Below, one piece after another: positions 11,481 through 24,450 of a DNA stretch of 64,000 nt. A program made the translations under genes and the position numbers. The notes under the pieces were generated by a model. It was not told the DNA's origin. It saw nothing but the letters and a program-made list of their open reading frames with translations, and made no database searches. The DNA comes from Monodelphis domestica (lineage: Eukaryota > Chordata > Mammalia > Didelphimorphia > Didelphidae): assembly GCF_027887165.1 (NCBI RefSeq), contig NC_077227.1, positions 349,539,207 to 349,603,206 on the forward strand. The letters run 5' to 3'. How positions within the stretch are numbered: the stretch's first letter is position 1; the number at the start of each line of letters is the position of its first letter.

Positions 11481-13157
11481 AAGAACTACTGAGGATCTTG
11501 ATTTAACTTGTATATGTATGAGAAAAGAAAGTGGTGAAATCTAGACATTTCAGAGGAAGAAATGACAAGACTTGGTGACATCTTGGCTTGAAGAATGAAG
11601 ACGCACATCACTTTGTTTTCTTGGCCTAAGATAGTTGAAAATTCAAAAATATGCATTCATTTTATTAATATAGTTATATTTTGTTGAATAAAAATATCCA
11701 GGATACATAAATTTTATATTTCTTAATTAAAACAATTTAAATATATGTTGTTTTTTTGTGATGGAGATTCTTCTAATACATACATCATGGCAAAAATATT
11801 CTCTGATATCTATGGCTAACCTGACCAACAGGAGACAGTTCCCCCTTCAATGACTTCACAAGTTTCAGCTTTAGAAAATAACCAAACCAACATACAGTGT
11901 TCCTGAAAGTATCCAAAAATTTCATCTGAAAAAATATCAAAATTCACCACCACCTTAAAATGTCAAGTATTTCTTGACTGACTTGCAACTTCTAAAAATA
12001 ACACCGACATTAGTCTGAGTTGTGACTATTAGGTTAGAACTATAAAAAGATTAGGGTTTTTTGTAGGAAAAAAAACCCCACCTTATTTAGTTGAATTTTT
12101 CTAGTAACTTTCTTTAAACCTTGAATTAAATCAAACCCACCTAATAGATTTCCATGAAGACCAATAACAGAGAAAGTAGCACCAATTCATTATTTCAGTC
12201 TTTCCCCTGGTAAGTGGGCAATGTAATGGGTTAATATTATTACATGGAACTGATTCTTAATTATCTATAGGTAAGATGTGGGATCCTAAATGTGGGTAGA
12301 TCCAAATAATATTCATTCCATTCACATGCACACTCTCACATCTGAATCTCTTTTTTACTTCTAGACTTGGTCAGAAGTATAGTAGGTGAATATCAGAAAA
12401 CCTCACTCTCATATTTCCATGGGTCTGCTCCTCTATTCTCTCTGAGTTCTCTGGTCCCTTACTGTGGGATTGCTCCATAAATTTCAACTACCTCCTATGC
12501 CTACTCTTTTGAAAAAATATATTCAAAATTCCTTCTATCCCATCTCCCTATTAGTGATAAAGCTAAGTTGCTTATCTCTTAAAGACTAGGAAACATATTA
12601 TCTGCTCAAGCAATCCCACAGGAAGTACTTCCACCAAATAATTCTCTTCTGGGTGCAGGATGGGAAGGGATTGATTACAGAGGAGAAGAGAAGCAGGAAG
12701 TAGAGGAGAGCTTTGTCAACTGATAGTTCATCAGAATGTAGGAAGAATTGCAACTTTGTATAAAAATAATTGGTCCTAACTGTAGTAAACTGTGAGGGGG
12801 AATGCAACAAAGCTGGGCAATGCTAGATGCTGTCCTTAGCGCAAAATGAATTGTAAACTGGGGAAGAAATTCTGGGATCCAGAAAGACAACAGGAAGAAG
12901 TTAGATGCAGGTCTCGTGAGTAAACCTATAATGTGGTTACTCTTTCTCATCTGAAATAAGAGATAATACAGTTATCAATCAAATATATCATGGACCAAAT
13001 CCCATTAAGGTAAACTTCAAGAAGTGTCCAAATCATTTCACAGTATTGGAACATTGATGCAATAATATTGCTTGAAATAAGTTCAAAATCTGAAAGGAAC
13101 ATTCTTTAGTCATGTTAACTATACCCTCCAACAAAAAGATGAAGTAATTTCCCCATT
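11481..13157. other. Region 3' of TIGD6 (probable 3' UTR in part)
   Basis: Mostly unique-looking AT-rich sequence with no recognised repeat. The part next to 13157 should be the 3' untranslated region of TIGD6 on the minus strand. An AATAAA overlaps the stop codon (minus strand of 13157-13162), too close to be the expected cleavage signal. I cannot place the true 3' end. Confidence 0.4.
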
Positions 13158-14816
<1,659 letters not shown>

Positions 14817-15087
14817 GAGAAGAAAAAAGGAGTGGGCTGTCATGAACAAAAAAAAATTGTTTCCATCTAAATAACCCAGAGTCAGATTTTTATTTTTAGG
14901 ATGGTAATGACAAAGATGGTAAGGTGTGTGTGTGTGCATGAGTGTATTGAGTGCAGGGAATAAGAACTCACAGTGAAATTAATTTCTAAAAGTACAGTGA
15001 TGAGATAGTCACTGTCTAGGCTTCGGATATTTTCATTTCCATCTTTCCAAGAAAGATGCTGGCCTACATAATTATCTATGAGAAGCA

Positions 15088-15950
15088 AAGAGTGGTATAA
15101 ATATTAAAAAGCACTGGCCTGGGAATCAAGAGACCAGGGTCCTTGGCTTAGCTCTCCAATTCCCCAGGGCTGTGATTTTGAGCAATGAGCAAGCCACATG
15201 TGAGCCTCAGTTTCCTCTTCTATAAATGGATCTGAACCTTCATAAGTCTTCTGATGCCTTTTGGTAGTGTGGTGGGGAAATGTCCATTACCTCAAAAATG
15301 GTGCCAAGAAGAATATAAGACAAAGTAGTTATTACTAAGTTGGACAAGCTTTTGAATATGGATCTGAAGATTGGCAATCCAGATTATTGTTGAAGAATCA
15401 GTCTCTAATCAATTTACATGTGAGAGAGAGAACAAGCAGTGGGGTACTTTGACTCTAGAAGCCAATCTATTAAAATGTGAGAGGTTCTGTGATTTATGTT
15501 GCCGGAAAGTGCATCCATATCCAAGAAAAAAATGGATTCTGGTGGCAAAAAAAATATGAGAGAATCATTGGACACTTGCCTCAGTGGGGTGTTATTAAGC
15601 AAAGTGAAAGAATATGAGATTATAAAAGAATTGGCCTACAAGGCAGTCAGGGCATCAGAAACGTTAGTTCCGAAGGAGACTTCTTAAAGTTGTGTTTTTA
15701 AACTTTAAATAATTTTAATTCTAGAAAAAGAAAGAATATAGAAGCAAGAAGTAGAAATTCTATACCAAGTTATATTGGTCAGGTATACATAGGCAGCCTG
15801 ATATAGCGGAAAGAGCAGAAAACTAGGAGCCAGGTGATCTGGGAGCAATAAAATATGAGTTCGAGTCCCAGCTCTGCAGCTGGCTTGCTCTGCAAGTCAC
15901 TCCCAGGATCTGGTCCTCTGTTTCCAGCTCTGACCTATGATTAATCTAAC
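15088..15950 (+). repeat. Two MIR fragments in the TIGD6/HMGXB3 spacer
   Basis: About 15100-15280 begins 'aaaaagcactggcctggga' and contains the MIR-type 'gagcctcagtttcctc' block. About 15790-15950 begins 'ggcagcctgatatagcgg' and contains 'gagttcgagtcccagctctg'. Both are ancient sense-strand MIR copies. Confidence 0.7.
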
Positions 15951-16178
15951 TCCTCAAGACCAAGGAGTGGAGGTGGAGGGGGATCCCCCCCGAGATGCAG
16001 AGGCGTGGGCACCCCTTCTTCCCTTGTTGTTCCTGGCCGAGAGCTTGGGGTCCCCGGTCTCCCCAATCCCCAACCCCGTGCCAGGCTAGGGCGCTTCTAG
16101 CAGAGAAAGGCGCTAACGGAGGCCGGGCGTGGACCTCGCCTGACGTTCACCTCCCCAGCTCCGCCCCGGCCCGGTTAC

Positions 16179-16440
16179 CTCAGTGCCGCGGGAGTGCTGG
16201 GGAAACCGCCAGAGCCGCTGGGGAGAAGTGGTCCCCCGGCCCAACTGCCCTACCCACCAGAGGTACCCGACGCTTCCTCTGACCCGCTTAGCCTGGTGGC
16301 CCGGAAGTGGTCCATCTCGTTTAATGTCCACCCTCCTTTCTGGAGGGCGGATGCTCTTCTAGAGCTGCCGCGGGGAGGCGGGGTATGCTTTTCTTCCGCG
16401 ACTGTGCTAATTCCTGCTGCCCCACAACCCCGGGAACTCT
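16179..16440 (-). other. TIGD6: Predicted TIGD6 non-coding first exon
   Basis: On the minus strand a donor of the form CTGAG|GTAACC falls at 16179/16178, inside the CpG island and upstream of the acceptor at 14815. An exon running from the promoter core down to 16179 would supply the TIGD6 leader. This is inference from splice consensus and gene layout. The 5' edge is a guess. Confidence 0.3.
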
Positions 16441-16559
16441 CCCTGTGACTGGCTGAAGAAGGACGTTTCTGCGCATGCGGCAGTCCCTTAGCGTCACGTG
16501 CGAAGCGGCCTTCTTAGCGCGCCGGCGGGTGTTTCCGGCGCGGCGCGGGGGCCGCTGGG

Positions 16560-17013
16560 ATCGATTTCCTTGGTGATTTGGGTAGCTGGTGTGTTTGTCC
16601 GGGCTCTTGTGGCCGCCCCTTTTCTCAGCCCCCTAACCCTCGCCCCTCATTAGGCGGTTCGGTCCAGGTTAGCTGGAGATCCTTCTCTCGCCTTTTCTTC
16701 CCTCCGAGTTGCGACACTCTCTTTGGGAGAGAGAAAAGGGGGTGTAGTGACTCCGGCGGCGGCGCGGGGCCGGGGGAGAAGTCCCGGAGCCCCCGGGATG
16801 CGGGGGCGACCCGGCGTCTCCCCCTCCCAGCCGCCGCTGCTCCTGCTCTTCCTGCTGCTGCGACCGGACGCTGCCCCGCGCGCCGCTTGCAGGAAGCGCT
16901 TATGCCCTTGTCTGGGCCGCTTGCGGGGGACTCTGCCTGCCCCAGGGCCTGGCGCCTCCGGGGATGTGACCCACGCCTCCTACCTGCCTAGCGCCACCCC
17001 CGGACGCTGCCAA
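16560..17013 (+). other. HMGXB3: HMGXB3 predicted 5' non-coding exon 1 with an upstream ORF
   Basis: A strong donor, CCAA|GTAAGT, lies at 17013/17014 at the 3' edge of the CpG island, 8.5 kb before the first coding exon. The start is set only by the promoter core. The exon contains an ATG at 16798 that stays open to the donor (72 codons, leucine-rich near residues 14-22). Spliced to the acceptor at 25540, that frame continues for 10 codons and stops at a TAA downstream of the HMGXB3 ATG. It therefore predicts an 82-codon uORF overlapping the main start. Confidence 0.55.
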
Positions 17014-17149
17014 GTAAGTAAACTCCACGCTGTAATCTGGGCATCTTGTCCAGGATCTCCTCCCCGAGTGACAGACACTTCGGAAGCCAGACCGAGAATG
17101 CCAGAACCAGAGTCATGGGAACCCACCCAGTGTTGGGCCCGGGGATCTA

Positions 17150-17530
17150 GTTAAGAGGGCCTTGATTCATTTCTCGGCACTGCCACCCTTGTGACCTTGG
17201 GTCATCCATTCCACGCTTTTTAAAATGAGAATTGAACCAAATGGTCCCTAAAATATGAGCCAGTGACTTCAGACAATATTTAGCCTAACCCTTAATTAAG
17301 TAAATTCCCTCCACGATGTAGTTATGTGATCTCTTGTGTGAGACCTCGGGTAACAGTGAAAAGTCAATTTCTTAGAGTTAAGATTTGGGTGGGTTCAACT
17401 TCCACATTACTCATGTGACCTTGGCTAAGTTGCTAAACTCTCTGGGCCTCATTTCTTTGATTTGTAACATGAGTGTTGGACTAGATGCCCTCAGAGGTCC
17501 CAGTCCAGCTTTAGATCTCTGACTCTATGA
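17150..17530 (+). repeat. MIR fragments
   Basis: Two sense MIR-like pieces lie at about 17150-17270 and 17350-17530. The second keeps 'catgtgaccttggctaagt' and 'gggcctcatttctttgat', the MIR core and tail. Confidence 0.65.
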
Positions 17531-17554
17531 GAGGGAACAAAATACTTGCTTCAG

Positions 17555-18705
17555 ACACTAATTGGACATATTGAACTACTTGTTATAAGATATCTTAAAC
17601 TCAACCTCTTCCCCCCAACTCTCCCCTCTTCTATCAAACTTCCTTCTTACTGTTGAGGTCACCACCATTTTCCCAAACATTCAGGCTCATAGCTTAGGTG
17701 TCTTCCTAGACTCCTCACTGTACCTGATTGATTGATTCCCTGTCTAAAATGTTGCCAAGGCCTGGCAATTTTACCTTCTCGCCTCTGACACAGACAACAT
17801 CATGGTGCAGACCTTTATCATCTCACAATTGGACTATTGCCATCAATCTTTTTTTTTTAACCCTTACCTTCTGTCTTGGAGTCAATTGACTTGACTCCAA
17901 GGCAAAAGAGTGGTAAGGGCTGGGCAATGAGGGTTAAATGACTTGCCTAGGGTCACACAGCTGGGAAGTGTCTGAGGCCAGATTTGAACCCAGGACCTCC
18001 CATCTCTGGGCCAGACTCTCAATCCACTGAGCCACCTAGCTGTCCCCCAACCCAGAAATCTTTGTCCATTGTAGTTTATCCTAGCTGTCTACTATAAAGT
18101 GGTATTTTCCACTATTAAGGACTAGTTCATCTTGACTCTACTCTAAAAACTAAAGTGGAGGTCATTTCTTCATCTCATTCCCACCTTCCCCTCCCTCAAA
18201 TACAGTAATTTTCTATCACTTCCAACATCAAAAGGAAAATCTTCTATTTGATATTCAAAACCCTTCATTACCTTCTGCCTTTTTCCTCTACCCTTCCCCA
18301 ATGCATTGAGTTGACATTGGCCTTCTCATTCCTGGAACAAGACATTCCATCTCCCACTGACATTTTCACTGATATCCTCCATGCATGGAATTCTCTCCCT
18401 ACCCATCTCTACCTCCTGTCCTTTCTGGCTTCCTTCAAAGTCCAGCTAAAATTCCACCTTCTTAATTCTTGTGTCTTCTCTTTGTTGGTTACTGTATTTC
18501 TATTTTATTTTGTATATACATATACTAGATATATACATTCTTGTTTATACATAGTTGATTGTATGTTGTCTCTCCCTTCAGACCCTTCCACCTTAAGAAC
18601 AGAGGTTTTGTTTTACCTTTCTTTTACTTTGTATCTCCAGTGCTTAGAATAGTGTCTGGCACATGGTAGATATTTAATAAATGTTTATGTCTGACAGACT
18701 AGAAT
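17555..18705 (+). repeat. L2 LINE 3' end, interrupted by a SINE
   Basis: The sequence follows the L2 3' region: 'tggaattctctccctacccatct', 'ttccttcaaagtccagct', then the terminal 'cagtgcttagaatagtgtct' and 'ggcacatggtagatatttaata' blocks. A MON1 SINE (17848-18048) splits it. Short open frames here are remnants of the L2 protein, not genes. Confidence 0.8.
17848..18048 (-). repeat. MON1-type CORE-SINE inside L2
   Basis: This is a complete antisense copy with poly-T, core 'gacttgcctagggtcacac' and head 'ccacctagctgtccc'. It postdates the L2 it splits. Confidence 0.85.
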
Positions 18706-18714
18706 GTTAGAACT

Positions 18715-19180
18715 CAAGAAATCTTTGAAGTTACTTAGACCAACACTCCCATTTTAAAGATTTGGAAATTCAGGTCCTGAGAGATAAAGCGTCTTATCCA
18801 AAGTAATAGTTTGATTCACTTCAACAAGACATGAAGTGGTTAGTGGGTACAGTGCCCTGCTAATCACTGACAAAAAAAAAGACAAAAATGAAACAATTCC
18901 TGCCCTCTAGGAGTTTAGGTTCTGGCAAGGATGCAACATATTCACAAATAAGTAAATACAAAGTAGCTTCAAGAGGAAGAAAGTACTGAATAGGTGGAAT
19001 AGGAAAGGATTTGGGTAAGAGAAGGCAACTAGTTTGTGCTTTGAAGGAATCTAGGGGTTTTTTGTTTGTTTGTTTTTGTTTTTGTGAGGCAGAGATGAGG
19101 GAGTGCATTGCAGACCTGGGGACCGTTTATGCAAAGATGTGGAAAAGGGAGATGGAAGAGACCAAACTGACTGGAATTTA
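18715..19180 (+). repeat. THER/MIR fragment followed by a MAR1-like repeat
   Basis: About 18715-18825 resembles the head of a THER/MIR repeat (cttagaccaacactccc, aaagatttggaaattcag). About 18840-19180 follows the MAR1-like block order (attcctgccctctaggag, ttggcaaggatgc variants, gcaaagatgtgg). It contains a GTTT-rich simple repeat near 19055-19085. Confidence 0.45.
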
Positions 19181-19184
19181 TTAA

Positions 19185-19437
19185 GGAAAGTGGTTTAGTC
19201 ATGTTTGATTCTTTGTAATGCCATGGACCATAGCTATCCTTTTGGTTTTCTTGGCAGGAATGCTGGAGTGGTTTGCCATTTCCTTCTCCAGTGGATCCAT
19301 GGAATCCTTTTGTCAGGCAGTTAAAAGTTAAAAGACTTGCTGGAGATCACTTAGCTAGGAAGTGCCTGAGGCTGGATTTGAACTCAGGTTTTCTTGACTC
19401 CAGGCCCAGTGCTCTTAACCACTGAGCCACAGACAGG
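19185..19437 (-). repeat. BovB/RTE-related CORE-SINE
   Basis: The left part, 'ggtttagtcatgtttgattc...gccatttccttctccagtgg', matches the RTE-derived tail of a marsupial SINE. The right part carries the core and a tRNA-like head ending 'ccactgagccaca'. It differs from MON1 copies in its tail, so it is a separate subfamily. Confidence 0.6.
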
Positions 19438-19551
19438 AGTAAAATATGAAAATAAGAATGGGAAAGTATGTGGTGTCACATTGGGGAGGGTTTTAAGTGC
19501 TAAATTGAAGATTTTGCATTTTATCAGATATGGTAGGGATTTATAGAAGTC

Positions 19552-19758
19552 TTTTTTTTTTAAACCATTACCTTCCATCTTGGAGTTAATACTGCATATT
19601 CACTCTAAGGCAGAAGAGTGGTAAGGGCTAGGCAATGGGGATTAAGCGACTTGCCCAGGGTCACACAGCTGGGAAGTGTCTGAGGTCAGATTTGAACCCA
19701 GGACACCTCCCATCTCTAGGCCTGGCTCTCAATCCACTGAGCTACCCAGCTGCTTCCC
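19552..19758 (-). repeat. MON1-type CORE-SINE (first of a tandem pair)
   Basis: A full antisense copy with poly-T and head 'ctacccagctgcttccc'. The word AGAAGTCT precedes it (19545-19552) and follows it (19758-19765), consistent with a target duplication. Confidence 0.85.
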
Positions 19759-19765
19759 AGAAGTC

Positions 19766-19957
19766 TTTTTTTTAAACCCATCTTAGAATCAATACTGTGT
19801 ATTGGTTCCAAGGCAGAAGAGCAGTAAGGGCTAGACAATTGGGGTAAGTGACTTGTCCAGGATCACAGTGGTTGGAAGTGTCTGAAGCCAGATTTGAACC
19901 CAGGGCTTTCCATCTCTAGGTCTGGCTCTCTATCCACTGAGCCACATAATTGTCCCT
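19766..19957 (-). repeat. MON1-type CORE-SINE (second of a tandem pair)
   Basis: An antisense copy directly adjoining the previous one and starting with its own T-run. It is somewhat more diverged, so the first copy probably inserted at its T-rich end. Confidence 0.8.
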
Positions 19958-19984
19958 ACACTGAAGACTTTTGAGTAAAGTGAT

Positions 19985-20940
19985 TGTGAATTTGGCAACT
20001 GTGTGGATGCTGGATTATTTAAGAGAGACTAGACACAGGTATAACAGTTAGGAGGTGAGTATAGTAGTTGAGGCAAGATGTGAAGAGAGCCTGAACAAGG
20101 GTAGAAGCTGTGTGAATGAGTGGAGAGGAGAAGCATCTGTGATGTTTAGGGAAAGGGGCAGGGAAATGCAATAGACAAGACTTGGCAACTGATTTTTGTA
20201 TATAAAGATTAAGGTAGAAGGAAGAGTTAAGGATGAAGCCAGTGTTGTAAAAACTGAATGACTAGAGATGTTAACAGAAATAGAGATACATATATTGGGA
20301 GGTGGGATATATTATTTTTATATATTATATATATATGCAAATATATATATATATATATATATATATGGCAGAGTGTGTATTATAATGAGTTCCATTTTGG
20401 AAATGTTGCATTTGTATTACTTATGTAATATTCATGTGGAATTGTCCAAGATTTAAGGAGGGGTGTTAATATTTTTGGGATTCTGCCACATAGAGATGAT
20501 TGGACTCATGAGAACTAATGGAGATGACCAGAAGAATGAAATATAGATAATATGCAGAGGGCAAAGGAAAACCCATTCTTCTTTTAAACTCATACCTTCC
20601 ATTTTAGAATCAATACCATATATTGGTTCCAAGGCAGAAGACTGGTAAAGACTTAGCAATGGGGGTTAGGTGACAAAGTTAGGAAGTGTCTGAGGCCAGA
20701 TTTGAACCTAGGACCTTCCATCCCTGGGCCTGGCTCTCAATTCTTTGAGCCACCTAGCTGCCCCTGACATCCACTCTTCTTGAGGGGATGAAGATCCTTT
20801 ATAGAGACTGAGAAACAATGGTTGGACAGGTCTGAGGAAAACCAAGGAAAAAGTAGTATCCTGGAAGCCAAGAGAGAAAAGAGTGGTTAGGATGAGGCCA
20901 GATGTTCAGTTCTGTCAAATATTGCTGAAAAAGTAAGAAA
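19985..20940 (+). repeat. MAR1-like long repeat, with AT microsatellite and SINE inside
   Basis: The blocks 'gtgattgtgaatttggcaact', 'acaagacttggcaactgat' (short blocks) and later 'gagttccattttggaaatgtt' follow the order seen in the copy at 23030-24450. It is broken by an AT-rich microsatellite (about 20317-20366) and a MON1 SINE (20583-20764). Confidence 0.5.
20583..20764 (-). repeat. MON1-type CORE-SINE
   Basis: Antisense copy with a shortened core and the head 'gagccacctagctgccc'. Confidence 0.8.
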
Positions 20941-21429
20941 AATGAGAACTGAAAAGGGTTTTGGTTTTAAAGTCAGGAGCCTACAGTTTGAATTTTGCCT
21001 TATTAGCTGTGTTGTAACCCTTGGCAAGTCATTTAAACTATCTGTTATTCAGTTTTCTCTTCCCTAAAATGAAGCAAATTGATAGGAAGGACTCCAAAGT
21101 CTCTTCCATTACTAAGTCTGTAATCCCAATTTTGCATAATTTAGATAATTGATAACCTTGGGGAGAACATTTGAAGTTGAAAAAGGGGGTCAGAAATCAG
21201 ATTGCAAACATTTGAGAAGAGTGGAAAGTGATGAATTGGCGGGAACAAATTGTAAACTAGTGTCACTTGAGCTTAGAATTCCATCTCAATTCTCAAATAA
21301 TTTCTCTTTCTACTATACTACACCATACCAACTTTACTTTAAAGGTTTTCTTGTGTTAAGTCAAATTCTCCCTTTTTGCAACTTCCACCCATTACTTCTA
21401 GTGCTGTTCTTTGGGACCAAGCCAAACAA

Positions 21430-21950
21430 ATCTAATTCCTCTTCAATTTAACAGTATTTATTATATACAAGATGAACAAAGAGCCTCAAGGAACTTATAT
21501 TCCATTGAGAAGAAACAAAATTTATTTTGTGAATGAATAGAAGATAATTTGAGGAGGGAGAGAACAATAAAAACAGTGTAGGTCAGGAAAGACTGCCCAT
21601 ACAAGGTGGTGCCAAAGCTATGGATTTAAAGAAGAACCTGAAGAAGGAATGTATTTCAGAAATCAGGATTAGGCTAAGGAAAAGTCTAATGCCTGAGGTA
21701 GAATCCAGAATTCTAGGAATAGTATGTAGTCTGGCTTGGCCAAAATGTATCATATGACAAAACGTAGAGGATGGGAGCATCCAGGAAGGGTGAGTTGAAG
21801 CTAGATTGTGCAAAACTTTAAATGCCAAGCTGACAAGTTTGTGCTTTATTCTAGAAGCAATCAATAGGGTGCTATTTAACATTTTCGAACAAGGAAGGAA
21901 TTGACTCGACCAGTAGAAGATGACACCTATGTAAACCCAAATTATATAAT
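21430..21950 (+). repeat. MAR1-like long repeat
   Basis: It starts 'cagtatttattatatacaag', passes 'ctcaaggaacttatattcc' and ends with the 'caagctgacaagtttgtgc' and 'gtgctatttaacattttcg' region. An open antisense frame here is chance within the repeat. Confidence 0.5.
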
Positions 21951-21959
21951 CAACATTCA

Positions 21960-22960
21960 GAAAGCATTTATTAAGCACCTTTTATGGGTTTGACACTGTT
22001 CTAAAGATAGGAGGTCAAAAGTAAGACTATCCCTACAAACAGGTATTTAATAAGTTTGTAGAAGTTAATAGAAAGATGCATTGTTTTATTCTTTGTATTT
22101 ATGTCCTCAGTACTTAGCACAGGGTGTGCATAGTATATATAGGCAATTAAATAATTACTTGTTGATTGATATATACAAATGATGGGGACAGGTAGGATTC
22201 TAACAACTGTGGTAATTGGGGAAAGTCTTTTGAAAGAGGTGGCCCTTGAAGCCTTATAAGGAGCTGAAGGTTCTAAGAGGAAGAGATGGGATATGAGAGC
22301 ATTTCTGAAAGGGGGAACTGAAATGTCATGTACAAGGAACAACAAGTATGTAGATCTTTCTGGGATGTAAAGTAAATAAGGGGAGGTAAAGTATAAGTGT
22401 ACTAGAAAGTCGTGGAGCCAAGTCATGAAAGACGAATTTGCATATTATCCATTAGGAAGTGACATAGTTAAACTCTTTTTTTTAGGAATATGAATTTGGC
22501 AGCTGACTGGGCAATGGAGTGGTGAGGGGAGAAACTGAATCTAGGGTGATCATTTAAGCAGCTATTGAAACAGGCGAGAATTGGTAGCCATTTGAGTCAA
22601 ACAGTTAAATAATCAGTGAACAAGTGCTAGGCAATGTGGATGCAAATACAAAAAAGGAAGTTTTTACCCTCAGGAAGAGAAGGGAACAGATATAAGAGTT
22701 TATAGAGGTTGAAGGGAACAGATGCAAGAGTTTATAGAGGTTGGATACAGGGACATAACTATTTGGATGAGGAGGACAAGAGAAAAGGAAGAGTCAAATG
22801 ATGACTATAATGTGAACATTGAAAGATATGCCTGGAAGAAGGGGTATCTTCAATAGAAATAGGGAAATTTAGTGAAAGGGTCAGTTTTGAGTGGAAGATA
22901 ATGAGTTATATTTGGACATGTTGAGTTCTCTTTCTCATTCAGTAGTTCTTCAAACACTTG
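21960..22960 (+). repeat. MAR1-like long repeat with a younger fragment inside
   Basis: It begins 'aagcatttattaagcacct' and continues to 'ttatatttggacatgttgag' near 22915. A second short copy (about 22600-22740, 'caagtgctaggcaatgtgg') interrupts it. Confidence 0.5.
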
Positions 22961-23029
22961 AAAATAATGATAATGCTTTTCTCCTTCCTCTCTACCCCCC
23001 AGATTCCCCAGTTTCTTTATACAGGTCAA

Positions 23030-24450
23030 TTCATCAGGCATTTATTAAGCAGTCACTACCATGCTAGACATGAGGGATACAAAGATTAAAAAAAACAATT
23101 CCTCCCCTAAGGTCTTACATGGGAGACAGCACAGCATGTACACAGAGAAGTAAATATAAAATGTATACAAAGTAATTTCAGGAGATTCCAGGAGAGCACT
23201 CACTTACCAAAGGGAGTGATCTGGAAAGACCTTGCAGGAAGCAGCACTTGATCTGATCTTTGAAGGATGGGAAGGACTCTAGAGCAGGAGGCAGTAGGGG
23301 TATTCCCTGTGCAAAGCCATGGAGTCAAGTGACAGAATGGCTTGTGCGGGGAACAACAAACAGGTAAATCAATTTGGCCAAACTATAGAGTGTACAATAT
23401 TGTGTGTGAAATATTTAGAAAGGCTGGTCAGACCCAAATTGTGCATATTACAGAAGAGGGGAGTTTATATTGTTTCTAAGAGGCAATAAGGAATTTCTTA
23501 AACAAGAAGTAATGTGCTCAACACAGATGCTAGAACTTTCACTTTTGAAGCTCTAGGGGTAATGGGGTGGGATGAAAGACTTGAGGCAGGGGAACCAGTG
23601 AAGAAGCTATTATAATTGTCTGGGTGAGAGATGTGAATGGACAGAAGGGGATAGAAGCAAGAGTGCTTATAGAGATGGACTCAAAAGACTTGAAACAAAA
23701 TGGATATGGGAAATGAAAAGGTCTAGATGAGTACAGGGTTGTAAACCTAGATGACTGGAAATGGGTGTGGCTCTCAACAGAAATGGGAAATTAGGAAGAA
23801 AGATGGCTTTAGAGGGCAAAATAAGTTAATTAAAAAAAAACAACCCTTCTGCCTTGGAATCAATGTAAGTATTGGTTCCATGGCAGAAGAACAGAAAAGG
23901 CTGGGCAATTGGTGTTAAGTAACTTGCCTAGGATAACACACTGTCTGAGGCCAGATTTGAACCTCTCAGTTCCTGACCTGGCTTTCTATCCAATGAGCCC
24001 CATAAGTTCAATTTTGTATACATTGAATCTGAGATCCCTATGTGACAAATAAGTGAAGATGTCTAATAAGTACATGGTGATGCAGGACTAAAACTCAGTA
24101 GAGAGATCCTAATTATGTAGATTTGGGAGTCATCTATTTAGAGGTAATTGACCCCTAGGGTCTAATGAGATCCTCAAAACAGTGTACATTGAGAAGAAAG
24201 TCCAAAATAGAGCCCTAGGGTAGACCCATACTTAGGGGAAAAGATAGGAATGATCCAGCAAAGGAGACTGACAGAATAGTCACAGAGAGATTGGAGGAGA
24301 ACCTGGAAAAAGGAATGCCACAGAAACCCTGGGAACAAATAGATGATCTGCAGTGTCATGCTGTAGAGAAGTAAGAAGAATGAAGACTAAAAAGAGACCA
24401 ATGGATTTAGGAACTCAGAGATTGTTAGTAACATTGGCCAGTAACCATCC
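23030..24450 (+). repeat. MAR1-like long repeat, most complete copy
   Basis: The longest copy in the window. It begins 'ggcatttattaagcagtcac' and runs about 1.2 kb of repeat sequence, with a MON1 SINE inside (23842-24003). It includes 'gggagtcatctatttagagg' and 'gagagattggaggagaacc'. The full length argues that the family is longer than a simple SINE. Confidence 0.55.
23842..24003 (-). repeat. MON1-type CORE-SINE
   Basis: Antisense copy with a deleted core, inserted in the MAR1-like repeat. Confidence 0.75.

Larger units (their letters stand above)
15960..17050. promoter_or_regulatory. CpG island, shared bidirectional promoter of TIGD6 and HMGXB3
   Basis: This is the only GC-rich, CpG-dense block in the window; everything around it is AT-rich and CpG-depleted. 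It lies between two divergently oriented genes. No TATA box is obvious. Visible motifs are an ETS site CCGGAAGTGG (16301-16310), an NRF1-like palindrome TGCGCATGCGG (16470-16480) and GCGTCACGTG (16491-16500), an E-box CACGTG fused to a CRE half-site. This set is typical of housekeeping bidirectional promoters. Initiation probably occurs on both sides of about 16300-16560. Confidence 0.8.

Noticed and set aside
16578-17154. Overlapping 137- and 143-codon open frames in the CpG island
   Set aside because: Both begin at TTG rather than ATG and are proline/arginine/glycine-rich, as expected from GC-rich non-coding DNA. Only the ATG at 16798 was kept, as a possible uORF.
18248-18652. 134-codon open frame
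   Set aside because: It lies inside the 3' region of an L2 LINE and starts at a non-ATG codon; it has no gene-like signals.
22001-22426. 141-codon antisense open frame
   Set aside because: It is antisense to a MAR1-like repeat, has low-complexity composition and no recognised motif.
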